Source of the DNA: Acinetobacter shaoyimingii
GTDB taxonomy: Bacteria > Pseudomonadota > Gammaproteobacteria > Pseudomonadales > Moraxellaceae
Assembly: GCF_011578045.1 (NCBI RefSeq)
Contig: NZ_CP049801.1
Location: 744,001-808,000, forward strand
Reading direction: 5' to 3'
Length of the DNA stretch: 64,000 nucleotides
Part shown: piece by piece, positions 21,194 through 29,417 of the stretch
How the letters are laid out: each line of letters begins with the position of its first letter
Numbering within the stretch: position 1 is the first letter of the stretch
Translations under genes and position numbers: made by a program
The notes under the pieces: model-generated
What the model saw: only the letters and a program-made list of their open reading frames with translations
What the model was told of the DNA's origin: nothing
Database searches by the model: none

Positions 21194-21727
21194 TTATAGG
21201 TATTTAACTTCTAATGATGTAACGAGTACTTCAATGAGCATCAGTACATCGTCGTGTTGTCGAGCATCAATAAAAAATAATGGGAACTGATAATGATTAT
21301 CTAAGAGCCATTGTCTATATTGATGGGTCGTTTTTTTAGGATCTTGGTCTATATGTGTTATTCCTATCGTTATATTCTCACTAAAATTTTTAAAAATATC
21401 AACATAATGTGTTAATTCTTCTATTGGATTTTTTAAGGAATGATCGACCAGAACAACAATTCCAATTGCACCTTTACAAATCAGATTCCACATGAAGTTA
21501 AATCGATCTTGACCAGGGGTACCATATAATCCAATTTTACTGCCATCGTCGAGGGTGACTTCACCATAATCAATACCAACTGTTGTTTCCATTTTTTGAT
21601 GGCTAATATTGTCAGTATTGAGTACTTCGGTTGCTAAAACCGGAATTTCAGATAAAGATTTGATGGCTTCTGTTTTACCTGAACCAATAGAACCAGCAAA
21701 GACGATTTTAAGTTTATGTAAGATCAT
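21194..21727 (-). CDS. small Ras-like GTPase (COG2229/CvnD-MglA-like)
   Basis: A 177-residue GTP-binding protein. Walker A is AGSIGSGKT (11-19), switch I has TTVGID (48-53), and switch II is GTPGQDRF (69-76), with proline where many Ras proteins have an Asp-containing DxxG. The base-specificity loop is THID (124-127) instead of NKxD, as in the COG2229 group of prokaryotic GTPases found in Streptomyces conservons. No membrane anchor is evident. It would cycle between GTP and GDP states under control of the Roadblock partner. Start ATG at 21727; the gene sits 12 bases after the 323-residue gene. Confidence 0.87.
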   Translation of the reverse strand: MILHKLKIVFAGSIGSGKTEAIKSLSEIPVLATEVLNTDNISHQKMETTVGIDYGEVTLDDGSKIGLYGTPGQDRFNFMWNLICKGAIGIVVLVDHSLKNPIEELTHYVDIFKNFSENITIGITHIDQDPKKTTHQYRQWLLDNHYQFPLFFIDARQHDDVLMLIEVLVTSLEVKYL

Positions 21728-21739
21728 ATGTAATCCAGT

Positions 21740-22711
21740 TTAGAATCCAAATCGTTTTTTGAGTTTAGAGAAAAAGCCACTAATTAAAGCTGTATCTTCA
21801 TTGTCATCTTGCCCTACAATTTTTTTGCCAAACTGGCACTGTTTTTCAGTTTTTTCAAAAGCATTATTGATGGCTAAGTGCGCAGCGATAAATTTTTGTA
21901 CAAACTTTACGGGTAGCTTTAAACGATTTGCGATCTCGGAAATTTGTCCGCCTAGGGAAAAGCTTGCAGAGAGCTGCAAAAGACTTTTTCTATCAATGTC
22001 CATCGGTTGGACAAAATACTGGATTTGATAATAAAGATTTTCATCTGGCAAATTTATGAGATTCTTAGAGTTCCAGATCAAATGGAAAATCCAATCTTCT
22101 AAATTAAACTGATGTTTAAATGAGACTTGTGAAAAATCAATTGAAGATGCAGGTGAATGATGTAATGAAATATCGGTTTCAATATTGCTTCTCGTTTCTG
22201 GCATCCAAGCAAAATGACCACGATGATCAATGATTGATAAAGTGCCTAAATGATCGCTCAGATGGAGCTTTCCACTATCGTAATTGAATAATGACGTAAA
22301 AAAACTTGGACTGAGTAGACCTGTTTGATTATCGGTTGATTGAGCGCTCGAGCTTGAATCTAAGAGTTGATCATCTGAAGCTCTAGGTTGCATTAAACTT
22401 CGATCAAACCAGTTTTTAATATGACCTTCATGCATGATTGGAACGCTTAAAATATTTTCTTCTAAATTATTCTTCTCACGATCTTTGGTTATTTTTAAAT
22501 ATGGTGTGTTTCTGGTATTAATAATGGTTTGTATATTTTTTTGATCAAAAAATATTTCATTAATCAGTAAGATTTCTGCATCAGGATCAGAAATATTTGT
22601 CCAATGAATCAAAACTTTGTTTTCAAATACCTTTTGTAAGTCTGATTTTAATTCTGTTGTAATACCAATACCTAACCCCGAGATTGCAATATTCACACTT
22701 GTGGGAAGCAT
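21740..22711 (-). CDS. uncharacterised protein, first gene of the GTPase/Roadblock unit
   Basis: A 323-residue soluble protein that I do not recognise as a named family. The N-terminal 110 residues look like an alpha/beta domain. A Ser-rich linker follows (about 115-130), then a middle alpha/beta region. The segment ISEIANRLKLPVKFVQKFIAAH near 265-285 resembles a winged-helix and recalls the DUF742 (CvnC) proteins of conservons; this is a pattern-based guess. The C-terminus is basic (KLKKRFGF). A strong AGGAGG lies seven bases before the ATG, and an AT-rich promoter region of more than 400 bases precedes it. Tight spacing shows co-transcription with the GTPase. Confidence 0.8.
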   Translation of the reverse strand: MLPTSVNIAISGLGIGITTELKSDLQKVFENKVLIHWTNISDPDAEILLINEIFFDQKNIQTIINTRNTPYLKITKDREKNNLEENILSVPIMHEGHIKNWFDRSLMQPRASDDQLLDSSSSAQSTDNQTGLLSPSFFTSLFNYDSGKLHLSDHLGTLSIIDHRGHFAWMPETRSNIETDISLHHSPASSIDFSQVSFKHQFNLEDWIFHLIWNSKNLINLPDENLYYQIQYFVQPMDIDRKSLLQLSASFSLGGQISEIANRLKLPVKFVQKFIAAHLAINNAFEKTEKQCQFGKKIVGQDDNEDTALISGFFSKLKKRFGF

Positions 22712-23135
22712 AAAACCCTCCTTTTATAAAGTGACTTATTTAACATTTTAATTTATATTTAACTACTATTTATCAATTTGAATTTATAATGATTAAATAT
22801 CATTAATTTTCATAATATATATCTTTAGTCGCATGTTTTAAAAATGAATTGATTATCTATTAAATTAAAATAATTTTTATTTAATTTTTTAGAAAAACTT
22901 AATTTTGTATTTGTGTTTATATTCTAGCATTACAGAATATAATTAAAGCATAATGCAATTATTATATTTAACTAAGAAATACAAAAAACACAATAAAAAC
23001 AATAGCACATATCGTTTTGTATTTTGTATCTAATTGTATATATAAATAAGTGAAATAATTTTAATGTGTGATTTAGTTTGATTATTATAAAAGATATATT
23101 AATTAATAGATTTATTTTTTAAAAAATGATAACTA
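22712..23135. other. AT-rich gene-free region upstream of the GTPase unit
   Basis: About 420 very AT-rich bases between the 323-residue gene and the IS element. It must contain the promoter of the GTPase unit on the minus strand, but the composition makes any single -10/-35 pair unconvincing. I see no gene. Confidence 0.7.
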
Positions 23136-24109
23136 ACCCGAATCGCGGATAAGAAATTGACTTGAAAAATAGAAGGACTAGAGCCATCAGTTGAGTTACC
23201 ACACCAAACTCACAACCCTAGTCCTAATGTTCAATAGTACCGAATTATTCTGCTTAATTGATGACTTTTTTCTACAATTTGAAGCAACTTATTGGAAATT
23301 TCTCAAGCAAGATGGCAAACTTTCAAGAATCCGAGTTGCTCAACTCAGTCTTTCAGAAATTATCTTTATTGCTATTTGGTATAAATCCTCTCATTTCACT
23401 AATTTCAAAGCCTTTTTCACTTGGTTAAAAGAAGATAAAAGCTATTTATTTAAATACTTGCCTTGCTATCAAAGGATGATTCATCTGATCAATATGCACC
23501 AATTGGCTCTACACGCTTTGCATGTGGCGCTGATGAAAGGTCAAGAAACACAATATTTATGGATTGATTCAACAACTCTGCCAGTTTGTAAAAATCAACG
23601 TATTCAACGCCATAAATCATTAGTCCAAATTGCATCACGCGGTAGAAGCTCAATGGGTTGGTTCTATGGCTGTAAATTACATATTGCGATGAATCAATTT
23701 GGTGAAATTACCTGTTCTGCTTTATCGAATGGACATGTTGCTGACATAAAAATGGTTGAGCAATTAGTTGATGGCCTAAAAGGAAAAATTTACGGGGATC
23801 GAGGCTACATCAGCCAAGAATTAAAGCGCAGGCTGCAAGTTCAAGGTATTGATTTAATTACTTATCATCGGAGGAACATGGAATCTGTTCAACTCAGTGC
23901 ATCAGATGAATATCACCTAAGGCAACGCAATAAGATAGAAACATTATTCAGCTTATTGAAAGGGCAATATCATTTAGTGACGAGTAAAGCACGTAGTACT
24001 TATGGATTTCTCAGCGGAATTTATGCTTCGTTATGTGCATATCAATTAACCCATCGAAATAAGCCAACGATTCAAATTATGGAGTCATCGGCTTAAGCAG
24101 GATTCGGGT
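23136..24109 (+). mobile_element. IS982-family insertion sequence, intact
   Basis: A 974-base element with terminal inverted repeats that start ACCCGAATC on the left and end GATTCGGGT on the right. It is flanked by a six-base target duplication, TAACTA, at 23130-23135 and 24110-24115. It contains one complete transposase gene. Intact ends and a perfect duplication point to a fairly recent insertion. It lies between genes and breaks no reading frame. Confidence 0.92.
23227..24096 (+). CDS. IS982-family transposase
   Basis: A 289-residue DDE transposase. Catalytic residues can be placed as D114 (WIDSTTLPV), D191 (GDRGY) and E238 (KIETLFSLLKG), all present, so the enzyme is probably active. The start MFNSTELFCLIDDFF is usual for this family; a TTG at 23191 would add 12 residues. 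The frame is unbroken and fills the element. Confidence 0.93.
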   Translation: MFNSTELFCLIDDFFLQFEATYWKFLKQDGKLSRIRVAQLSLSEIIFIAIWYKSSHFTNFKAFFTWLKEDKSYLFKYLPCYQRMIHLINMHQLALHALHVALMKGQETQYLWIDSTTLPVCKNQRIQRHKSLVQIASRGRSSMGWFYGCKLHIAMNQFGEITCSALSNGHVADIKMVEQLVDGLKGKIYGDRGYISQELKRRLQVQGIDLITYHRRNMESVQLSASDEYHLRQRNKIETLFSLLKGQYHLVTSKARSTYGFLSGIYASLCAYQLTHRNKPTIQIMESSA

Positions 24110-24159
24110 TAACTAATAATTGTTAATATGGTTTTAATGATTTTTTTAAGAAAATAAAA

Positions 24160-24181
24160 AAAGCGACCTTAAGGTCGCTTT
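24160..24181. terminator. terminator downstream of the sspAB-linked gene
   Basis: AAAGCGACCTT pairs with AAGGTCGCTTT as a near-perfect palindrome, with A-runs on the left that give a U-tract for minus-strand transcripts. It ends the minus-strand operon that starts with sspA. Confidence 0.75.
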
Positions 24182-24225
24182 GGGTTTTGTAAAATTTTAA
24201 CTGGATCAAATGAATGTTGCGAAAA

Positions 24226-24876
24226 TTAAAATACAGCTTTAAGGGCAGTATACAGAATCCATAATATAACCAATGCTACAACAGGCTCTAAAACTTTGGC
24301 CCATGCAGGAACTTCTGCAACTGTAGGCTCAGCAATTACGTGTGTATCATCAGAATGTTGGTTATTCACCATGTGATTAAACTCCTTCATCGTGTCTTCC
24401 AATGATAGCTCTTCCTGCTCGATTCGTTGAGAGCCAATTAACTCATTTAGCTCATTTGTCGACCAAACCCAATCCTTGGCTTGACCAGAGAGGTGTTCAA
24501 TTTGTCCTAATAACAGTTCACGCATCCCTGAAATTTTGTAATTTCCAGTATCGTCAAGCTGTTTGAGCTCATTGAGTTGTAAACTTAGAATATCACTGGT
24601 CGATGATTCCAATTCAGATTTCGGTAGTGTCGACTGATTGGACTGTGCGGTCGTGAGATGGCGTGCAACTTCTTGGATGTAGAGTTGATCTTGAGATTGT
24701 ATCTCTTGATAAATTTTTTGCTCATCCTGACGCCACAAATTGATCAATTTACCTAAGGTTAAAGCATTGATTTCGCTGATATAGAGATTTTGCTCTTCAA
24801 TAGAATACTGCTTAAATAACTGAGGCTTCTGAATCTTAATCTGCTCAGTAAAATATTGTACTAAATCAAAAGCCAT
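24226..24876 (-). CDS. hypothetical tail-anchored membrane protein
   Basis: A 216-residue protein of unknown function. Most of it is polar and helical, rich in Gln and Glu, with coiled-coil character between about 20 and 150. Residues about 192-214 (VLEPVVALVILWILYTALKAVF) form a single transmembrane segment at the very C-terminus, so the bulk should face the cytoplasm. It lies 19 bases after sspB on the same strand and is probably co-transcribed with sspA-sspB. ATG at 24876 has AGGAG eight bases upstream; the TTG just before is not needed. Confidence 0.75.
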   Translation of the reverse strand: MAFDLVQYFTEQIKIQKPQLFKQYSIEEQNLYISEINALTLGKLINLWRQDEQKIYQEIQSQDQLYIQEVARHLTTAQSNQSTLPKSELESSTSDILSLQLNELKQLDDTGNYKISGMRELLLGQIEHLSGQAKDWVWSTNELNELIGSQRIEQEELSLEDTMKEFNHMVNNQHSDDTHVIAEPTVAEVPAWAKVLEPVVALVILWILYTALKAVF

Positions 24877-24895
24877 CAAAATCTCCTATTGTTGT

Positions 24896-25330
24896 TTACT
24901 CTAAAATTCTCAAGCTTGGTTTTTTCTTAGGTGTTTCATTTTCTTGTACATCTGTATGTGATGATTCTATAGGATTATCATCCAGATTAACATTGGCATA
25001 TTCATCAGGATCAAAAAATAAGCCTTGACCATTTTCTTTGGCATAAATACCCAGTACCGCATTGAGTGGTACATAAATATCTCTAGATGCACCGCTAAAA
25101 CGTGCAGAGAAGGAAATGGCATCATTACTCATATGCAGTTGATGTACCGCACTCGGTAAAATGTTGAGGACAATTTGTCCTTCTTGTACAAATTGAGTCG
25201 GTACATCGGTATTTGGTCTTGTCGCATCAACCAATAAGTAAGGCGTAAGATTGTTGTCGCAAATCCATTCATAGATTGCACGAGCAAGATATGGACGGGT
25301 AGGGGTTAAATTCAATTCTTGTTCAGACAT
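24896..25330 (-). CDS. sspB: ClpXP protease specificity-enhancing factor SspB
   Basis: A 144-residue SspB homologue. SspB binds ssrA-tagged proteins and delivers them to ClpXP. The N-terminal substrate-binding domain is recognisable (TPTRPYLARAIYEWICDNN, then VPTQFVQEGQIVLNI and SARFSGASRDIYVPLNAVLGIYA). A flexible acidic linker leads to a C-terminal ClpX-binding tail, KKKPSLRILE, which matches the usual basic/hydrophobic end. It follows sspA by 23 bases, the classical order. ATG at 25330 is preferred over the TTG six bases earlier. Confidence 0.94.
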   Translation of the reverse strand: MSEQELNLTPTRPYLARAIYEWICDNNLTPYLLVDATRPNTDVPTQFVQEGQIVLNILPSAVHQLHMSNDAISFSARFSGASRDIYVPLNAVLGIYAKENGQGLFFDPDEYANVNLDDNPIESSHTDVQENETPKKKPSLRILE

Positions 25331-25353
25331 GAGCAATAACTCTTTTGATTTGC

Positions 25354-26010
25354 TTAGGCAGATGGGTTGATAAATGCACTATAGCGATTTTTTTCTTGAA
25401 TCGTCATGGACTTAACAAAAGCAGGACGATTAAAAATACGTTGACAGTACAGCAATATAGGTCGACATTGTTGTGCAGGGAGTTCAATGCCCATATGTTT
25501 TAACCGTATGAAAATTGGCGCTAACATGCAATCTAAAATTGTAAAATTTTCCGACATAAAATAGGGAAAATGTTGAAATAGGGGCGTTAGAGAAATTAGC
25601 GTATCTCGAAGTTTTTTCTGAGCAGCCGCCTTGGCTTTCGTATCTAAAGTATCAGGATGACGCAACATAATATCGGCGAGTTTTAGCCAGTCATTTTCCA
25701 TGCGCCAAATATATTGACGTTGTTCGGCACGCGGTGCTGGTGCATCGGCATACAGTTTATTTTGACGATAACGATCATCTACATATTCAGAAATAATCGC
25801 TGTATTGAAAAGTTTAAGATTATTTTCAATCAGCATCGGAAGTTGATTATAGGGATTGAGACTTGCAATATCTTCATCCTGTTCATCTGCAATAATCAGC
25901 TGGTATTTGATCTGCTTTTCTGCAAGGACATAACGTATCCAGTGAGAGCGAAAATCATCTGCATGGCTGTACAGCGTAATACCTTGAAGTTGTGCGTTTT
26001 CGAGTGTCAT
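25354..26010 (-). CDS. sspA: stringent starvation protein A
   Basis: A 218-residue GST-fold protein that binds RNA polymerase and alters transcription in starvation and acid stress. The N-terminal thioredoxin-like domain (ITLYSHADDFRSHWIRYVLAEK) and the proline of LNPYNQLPMLIE are seen, followed by the helical C-terminal domain. The cysteine or serine of active glutathione transferases is absent, as in SspA. First gene of sspA-sspB. Confidence 0.93.
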   Translation of the reverse strand: MTLENAQLQGITLYSHADDFRSHWIRYVLAEKQIKYQLIIADEQDEDIASLNPYNQLPMLIENNLKLFNTAIISEYVDDRYRQNKLYADAPAPRAEQRQYIWRMENDWLKLADIMLRHPDTLDTKAKAAAQKKLRDTLISLTPLFQHFPYFMSENFTILDCMLAPIFIRLKHMGIELPAQQCRPILLYCQRIFNRPAFVKSMTIQEKNRYSAFINPSA

Positions 26011-26147
26011 ATTCCAAAAACAGTGCAGAGTGAATGGGATAGCATACTAAAAATAGCCGTTAAAATCACGATACAAATTTTTGAATCATCCTACTTTTTG
26101 ATTTAGTGAGGCAATTGAATGGCTCATTGGATCTTTTAAGGATCTAG

Positions 26148-26396
26148 ATGATGATTGACCTGAAAATTTTGAGCACATTTTTGGCTTGTATGGATTTTAT
26201 TGGGTTGGGGGTAGATCTCTATGTCAATAAAGCCTTTTGGCAAAGCGAAGAACTTTGCTTAGATGAAGGTGATGTTGATGAAGAAATTGATCATTGCTTA
26301 AAAATGGCGAATATCATCAGGAAGCGCTCAATCGGAAGTGTGTTCGTTGCATGCTTGATTTTACTAATTTTACTTCTTAAGACTTTTCAGGCGTAA
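26148..26396 (+). CDS. small uncharacterised membrane protein
   Basis: An 82-residue protein with two hydrophobic segments: about residues 7-25 at the N-terminus and 62-79 at the C-terminus. Between them lies an acidic stretch (EELCLDEGDVDEEIDHC). AAGGA precedes twin ATGs at 26148 and 26151. I do not recognise a family. It sits between divergent sspA and convergent rpsI and ends at a shared terminator. Confidence 0.7.
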   Translation: MMIDLKILSTFLACMDFIGLGVDLYVNKAFWQSEELCLDEGDVDEEIDHCLKMANIIRKRSIGSVFVACLILLILLLKTFQA

Positions 26397-26425
26397 AAAA
26401 AGCCTTGGAAAATCCAAGGCTTTTT
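26397..26425. terminator. bidirectional terminator
   Basis: AGCCTTGGA pairs with TCCAAGGCT around AAA, with an A-run before and a T-run after. It serves both the small membrane protein gene and rpsI. Confidence 0.88.
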
Positions 26426-26445
26426 TGTCCGATTCGGTAAACGAA

Positions 26446-26832
26446 TTAACGTTTAGAGAATTGAGGACGTTTACGTGCTTTACGTAAACCAAGTTTCTTA
26501 CGTTCAACTTCACGAGCATCACGAGTAACGAAACCAGCTTGACGAAGAGCAGGTTTTAAAGTTTCGTCAGAAGCGATCAACGCACGAGTAATACCGTGAC
26601 GGATAGCGCCAGCTTGACCACCAATACCACCACCTTTAACAGTGATGTAAAGGTCAAACTTTTCAGTAACTTCTAAAAGTTCTAAAGGTTGACGAACAAC
26701 CATACGAGCAGTTTCACGACCGAAGTACTGTTCTAATGTGCGGTTGTTAATTACGAGTTTACCAGTACCAGCTGATAGGAAAACACGTGCAGTTGCGGTC
26801 TTACGGCGACCTGTACCATAGTTAGTAGCCAT
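26446..26832 (-). CDS. rpsI: 30S ribosomal protein S9
   Basis: A 128-residue S9 protein. The family start [15 protein letters not shown], the [15 protein letters not shown] segment and the basic tail [12 protein letters not shown] are all present; the terminal arginine reaches the P site. It follows rplM by 12 bases, the conserved rplM-rpsI order. Confidence 0.98.
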   Translation of the reverse strand: MATNYGTGRRKTATARVFLSAGTGKLVINNRTLEQYFGRETARMVVRQPLELLEVTEKFDLYITVKGGGIGGQAGAIRHGITRALIASDETLKPALRQAGFVTRDAREVERKKLGLRKARKRPQFSKR

Positions 26833-26844
26833 GTGCTGTATCCC

Positions 26845-27273
26845 TTAGATGTCCAAAACTTGTGGCTGTTGAGCAGTATGTGGATGCTCAGTACCAGCGT
26901 ACACTTTCATTTTTTTGATCATTGCATAACCAAGAGGACCTTTTGGCAACATACCTTTAACAGCACGTTGGAAAATTTCTTCTGGTTTGTGAGCAACTAA
27001 CTTCTCGAAGTTAGTTTCACGAATACCACCAGGGAAACCAGTATGGCGATAGTATTTCTTATCAAGTGATTTTTTACCAGTCACTTGAACTTGTTCAGCA
27101 TTGATCACTACGATGTAGTCGCCAGTGTCAACATGAGGAGTATAAGAAGTCTTATGCTTACCGCGTAAACGACGAGCGATTTCAGTCGCAAGACGACCTA
27201 AAGTTTTGCCAGAAGCATCAACAACATACCAGTCGTGTTGAACTTCAGCTGGCTTAGCGCTGAGAGTTTTCAT
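26845..27273 (-). CDS. rplM: 50S ribosomal protein L13
   Basis: A 142-residue L13. Recognised by [27 protein letters not shown] and the C-terminal [21 protein letters not shown] segment. First gene of the operon with rpsI. In E. coli L13 represses its own operon through the leader; the leader here has a clear hairpin (27296-27321). Confidence 0.98.
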   Translation of the reverse strand: MKTLSAKPAEVQHDWYVVDASGKTLGRLATEIARRLRGKHKTSYTPHVDTGDYIVVINAEQVQVTGKKSLDKKYYRHTGFPGGIRETNFEKLVAHKPEEIFQRAVKGMLPKGPLGYAMIKKMKVYAGTEHPHTAQQPQVLDI

Positions 27274-27596
27274 TAACCACTACCTATTATAGTTGGTTTG
27301 GACGGTGGAGTCTGTCCAAACAAAAGGAGACCGAATTCTAGCGGAAATAACGCAGAATCACAATCGAAATATAAAGATTTTAAGCGTCGCATTTTAATGG
27401 ATAACGCAAGGAAATGAAAGTGTTTAAAAGTTATTCAATTAATAATTTACAAATTAATTTGCCAGCGTGATGTAAGACGCGCTTTTCATGCATTTAACAT
27501 GATTTGAATAAATTTTAGCGTGAATAAAGATCTTTTCAGTTTAATGAAATACTTCAGGTATATAATAGTTAGATTCAGCAAGTTTTTAGGTGAAAT
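27274..27596. other. gene-free region between rplM and pdxA
   Basis: About 320 bases separating two divergent genes. Near rplM it holds a leader hairpin; near pdxA a TATAAT at 27561-27566 is a plausible -10, although its -35 is poor. The remainder is AT-rich with nothing recognisable. Confidence 0.7.
27296..27321 (-). promoter_or_regulatory. hairpin in the rplM-rpsI leader
   Basis: GTTTGGAC and GTCCAAAC form a perfect eight-base stem with a ten-base loop. It lies about 22 bases upstream of the rplM start and just ahead of its ribosome-binding region, where an L13 autoregulatory structure would be expected. Function is inferred. Confidence 0.5.
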
Positions 27597-28565
27597 ATGC
27601 TTCCTCTTTACGTGACGAGTGGTGAACCCGCAGGAATTGGACCAGATATCTGTCTAAGTCTTGCCGATCGTATCGATGAGCGACCTATTGTGGTTTTAGC
27701 CGATATTCACATGTTAAAACAACGTGCTGAACTATTAAAACTGAATATCGAACTGATTGAATATCAAGCTCAGACTCAATCATCTTTAAAAGGTCAGTTG
27801 TATGTTGAACATGTTCCATTACAACAAGACGTGATTTTAGGTGAGCTGAATCCTCACAATTCAGCCTATGTTTTAGAACAACTTCGCCGTTCAGCAGAAT
27901 ATGCCATGTCAGGGAAAAGTGTCGGGGTTGCCACTGCGCCAGTACAGAAATCAGTCATTAATGATGCAGGTATTCATTTCAGTGGACATACTGAATATTA
28001 CCAAGAGTTCGCTGGCGTAGACCGTGTGGTGATGATGCTTGCCACAAAAACCTTGAGAGTTGCTTTAGCCACGACGCATTTAGCACTTCGTGATGTGCCT
28101 GACGCAATTACCACTGAGCGTTTACATCAAGTCATCGATATTCTTATCCATGATTTAAAAACCAAGTTTAAAATTGATCATCCGCACATTTTAGTCTGTG
28201 GCTTAAATCCACATGCTGGTGAAGACGGTTATTTGGGCATGGAAGAAATTGAAGTGATTAATCCTGTACTTCAGACGTATCGAGCGCAAGGGATTGATAT
28301 GAGTTTAAGTTTACCCGCGGATACTTTATTTACCCCTGAAAATTTAAAAAATGCAGATGCGGTTTTAGCGATGTATCACGATCAGGGCCTACCTGTGTTA
28401 AAATCTCAAGGATTCGGGGAAGCCATTAATATTACCTTAGGTTTACCTTTCATTCGTACATCAGTTGACCATGGTACAGCACTCTCCCTTGCAGGTACTG
28501 GACGCGCAAAAAGTTCAAGTTTGCATGTTGCTGTTGATTTAGCGCTAGATTTGGCTCGTCACTGA
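27597..28565 (+). CDS. pdxA: 4-hydroxythreonine-4-phosphate dehydrogenase PdxA
   Basis: A 322-residue PdxA, which oxidises 4-phosphohydroxy-L-threonine in the DXP-dependent synthesis of pyridoxal phosphate. Family signatures include TSGEPAGIGPDIC at the N-terminus, GHTEYYQEF near 135, CGLNPHAGEDGYLG, and MYHDQGLPVLKSQGF. AGGTGAAA lies before the ATG. Followed by rsmA and apaH, the common pdxA-rsmA-apaH order. Confidence 0.96.
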   Translation: MLPLYVTSGEPAGIGPDICLSLADRIDERPIVVLADIHMLKQRAELLKLNIELIEYQAQTQSSLKGQLYVEHVPLQQDVILGELNPHNSAYVLEQLRRSAEYAMSGKSVGVATAPVQKSVINDAGIHFSGHTEYYQEFAGVDRVVMMLATKTLRVALATTHLALRDVPDAITTERLHQVIDILIHDLKTKFKIDHPHILVCGLNPHAGEDGYLGMEEIEVINPVLQTYRAQGIDMSLSLPADTLFTPENLKNADAVLAMYHDQGLPVLKSQGFGEAINITLGLPFIRTSVDHGTALSLAGTGRAKSSSLHVAVDLALDLARH

Positions 28566-28598
28566 TTTTGTATCACTTATTCACGTTGGAAATGTTTT

Positions 28599-29411
28599 AT
28601 GTATCAAATTAATGCCTTAAACCCAAAAGAAGAAGGGCATCAGGCTCGAAAACGATTTGGTCAAAACTTTTTACATGACCAACGTGTCATTGCGAAAATT
28701 GTCCGTTCGGTGAATCCGCGTCCGGGTGACAATGTTTTAGAAATTGGTCCTGGTTTAGCGGCATTAACATCACCACTAATTGGTGAATGTGATGCATTGA
28801 CAGTGTTGGAGTTAGACCGAGATTTAGCAGCAGGTTTGCCTGGTCGTGTGCCACATCCTGAACGTTTAACCATTATTGAAACTGATGCATTGCGTTACGA
28901 CTATTCACAGTTATTTCAAGAAGGTCGTCCTTTACGTGTTGTAGGCAATTTACCCTATAACATTTCTACCCCTTTGCTTTTCCATCTCTTAGAGTTTGGT
29001 GGTCAAGTGAAAGACATGCATTTCATGCTACAAAAAGAAGTGGTGGATCGTATTACCGCAGAGCCAAATACCAAAGAATATGGTCGTTTGTCAGTGATGA
29101 TTCAATACTTTTGTAAACCAACTTTCTTATTTGAAGTGCCACCAGGATCATTCAATCCACCACCGAAAGTGACATCTGCTGTATTCCGCTTAGAACCATA
29201 CCAAGACAAACCCATTGTGGCGAAGAATGAGAAAGCCTTAGCTCGATTGGTTTCACATGTATTTACCCAGCGTCGTAAAACACTGCGTAATAGCTTAAAG
29301 GGCATGTTGGTGGAAGATGGTTTTGAAAAAGCAGGTGTCGATCCAATGGCACGTCCTGAAACGTTGACTTTGGCTCAATTTGTGGCTTTATCTGACAATA
29401 TGGTGGCTTAA
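28599..29411 (+). CDS. rsmA: 16S rRNA dimethyladenosine transferase RsmA (KsgA)
   Basis: A 270-residue methyltransferase that dimethylates two adjacent adenines near the 3' end of 16S rRNA. It starts with the typical RKRFGQNFLHD, has the SAM-binding EIGPG (48-52), and the catalytic NLPYN motif (117-121). The C-terminal segment VFTQRRKTLRNSLKG is also typical. Second gene of the run after pdxA, six bases before apaH. Confidence 0.97.
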   Translation: MYQINALNPKEEGHQARKRFGQNFLHDQRVIAKIVRSVNPRPGDNVLEIGPGLAALTSPLIGECDALTVLELDRDLAAGLPGRVPHPERLTIIETDALRYDYSQLFQEGRPLRVVGNLPYNISTPLLFHLLEFGGQVKDMHFMLQKEVVDRITAEPNTKEYGRLSVMIQYFCKPTFLFEVPPGSFNPPPKVTSAVFRLEPYQDKPIVAKNEKALARLVSHVFTQRRKTLRNSLKGMLVEDGFEKAGVDPMARPETLTLAQFVALSDNMVA

Positions 29412-29417
29412 CTCATT

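Noticed and set aside
22712..23135. AT-rich stretch as a CRISPR or phage attachment site
   Set aside because: No regular repeats, no tRNA and no integrase; plain AT-rich promoter DNA.
27284..27289. TATAAT on the minus strand as an rplM promoter
   Set aside because: It lies only 11 bases before the start codon and has no -35 at the right distance, so the transcript would lack a ribosome-binding site.
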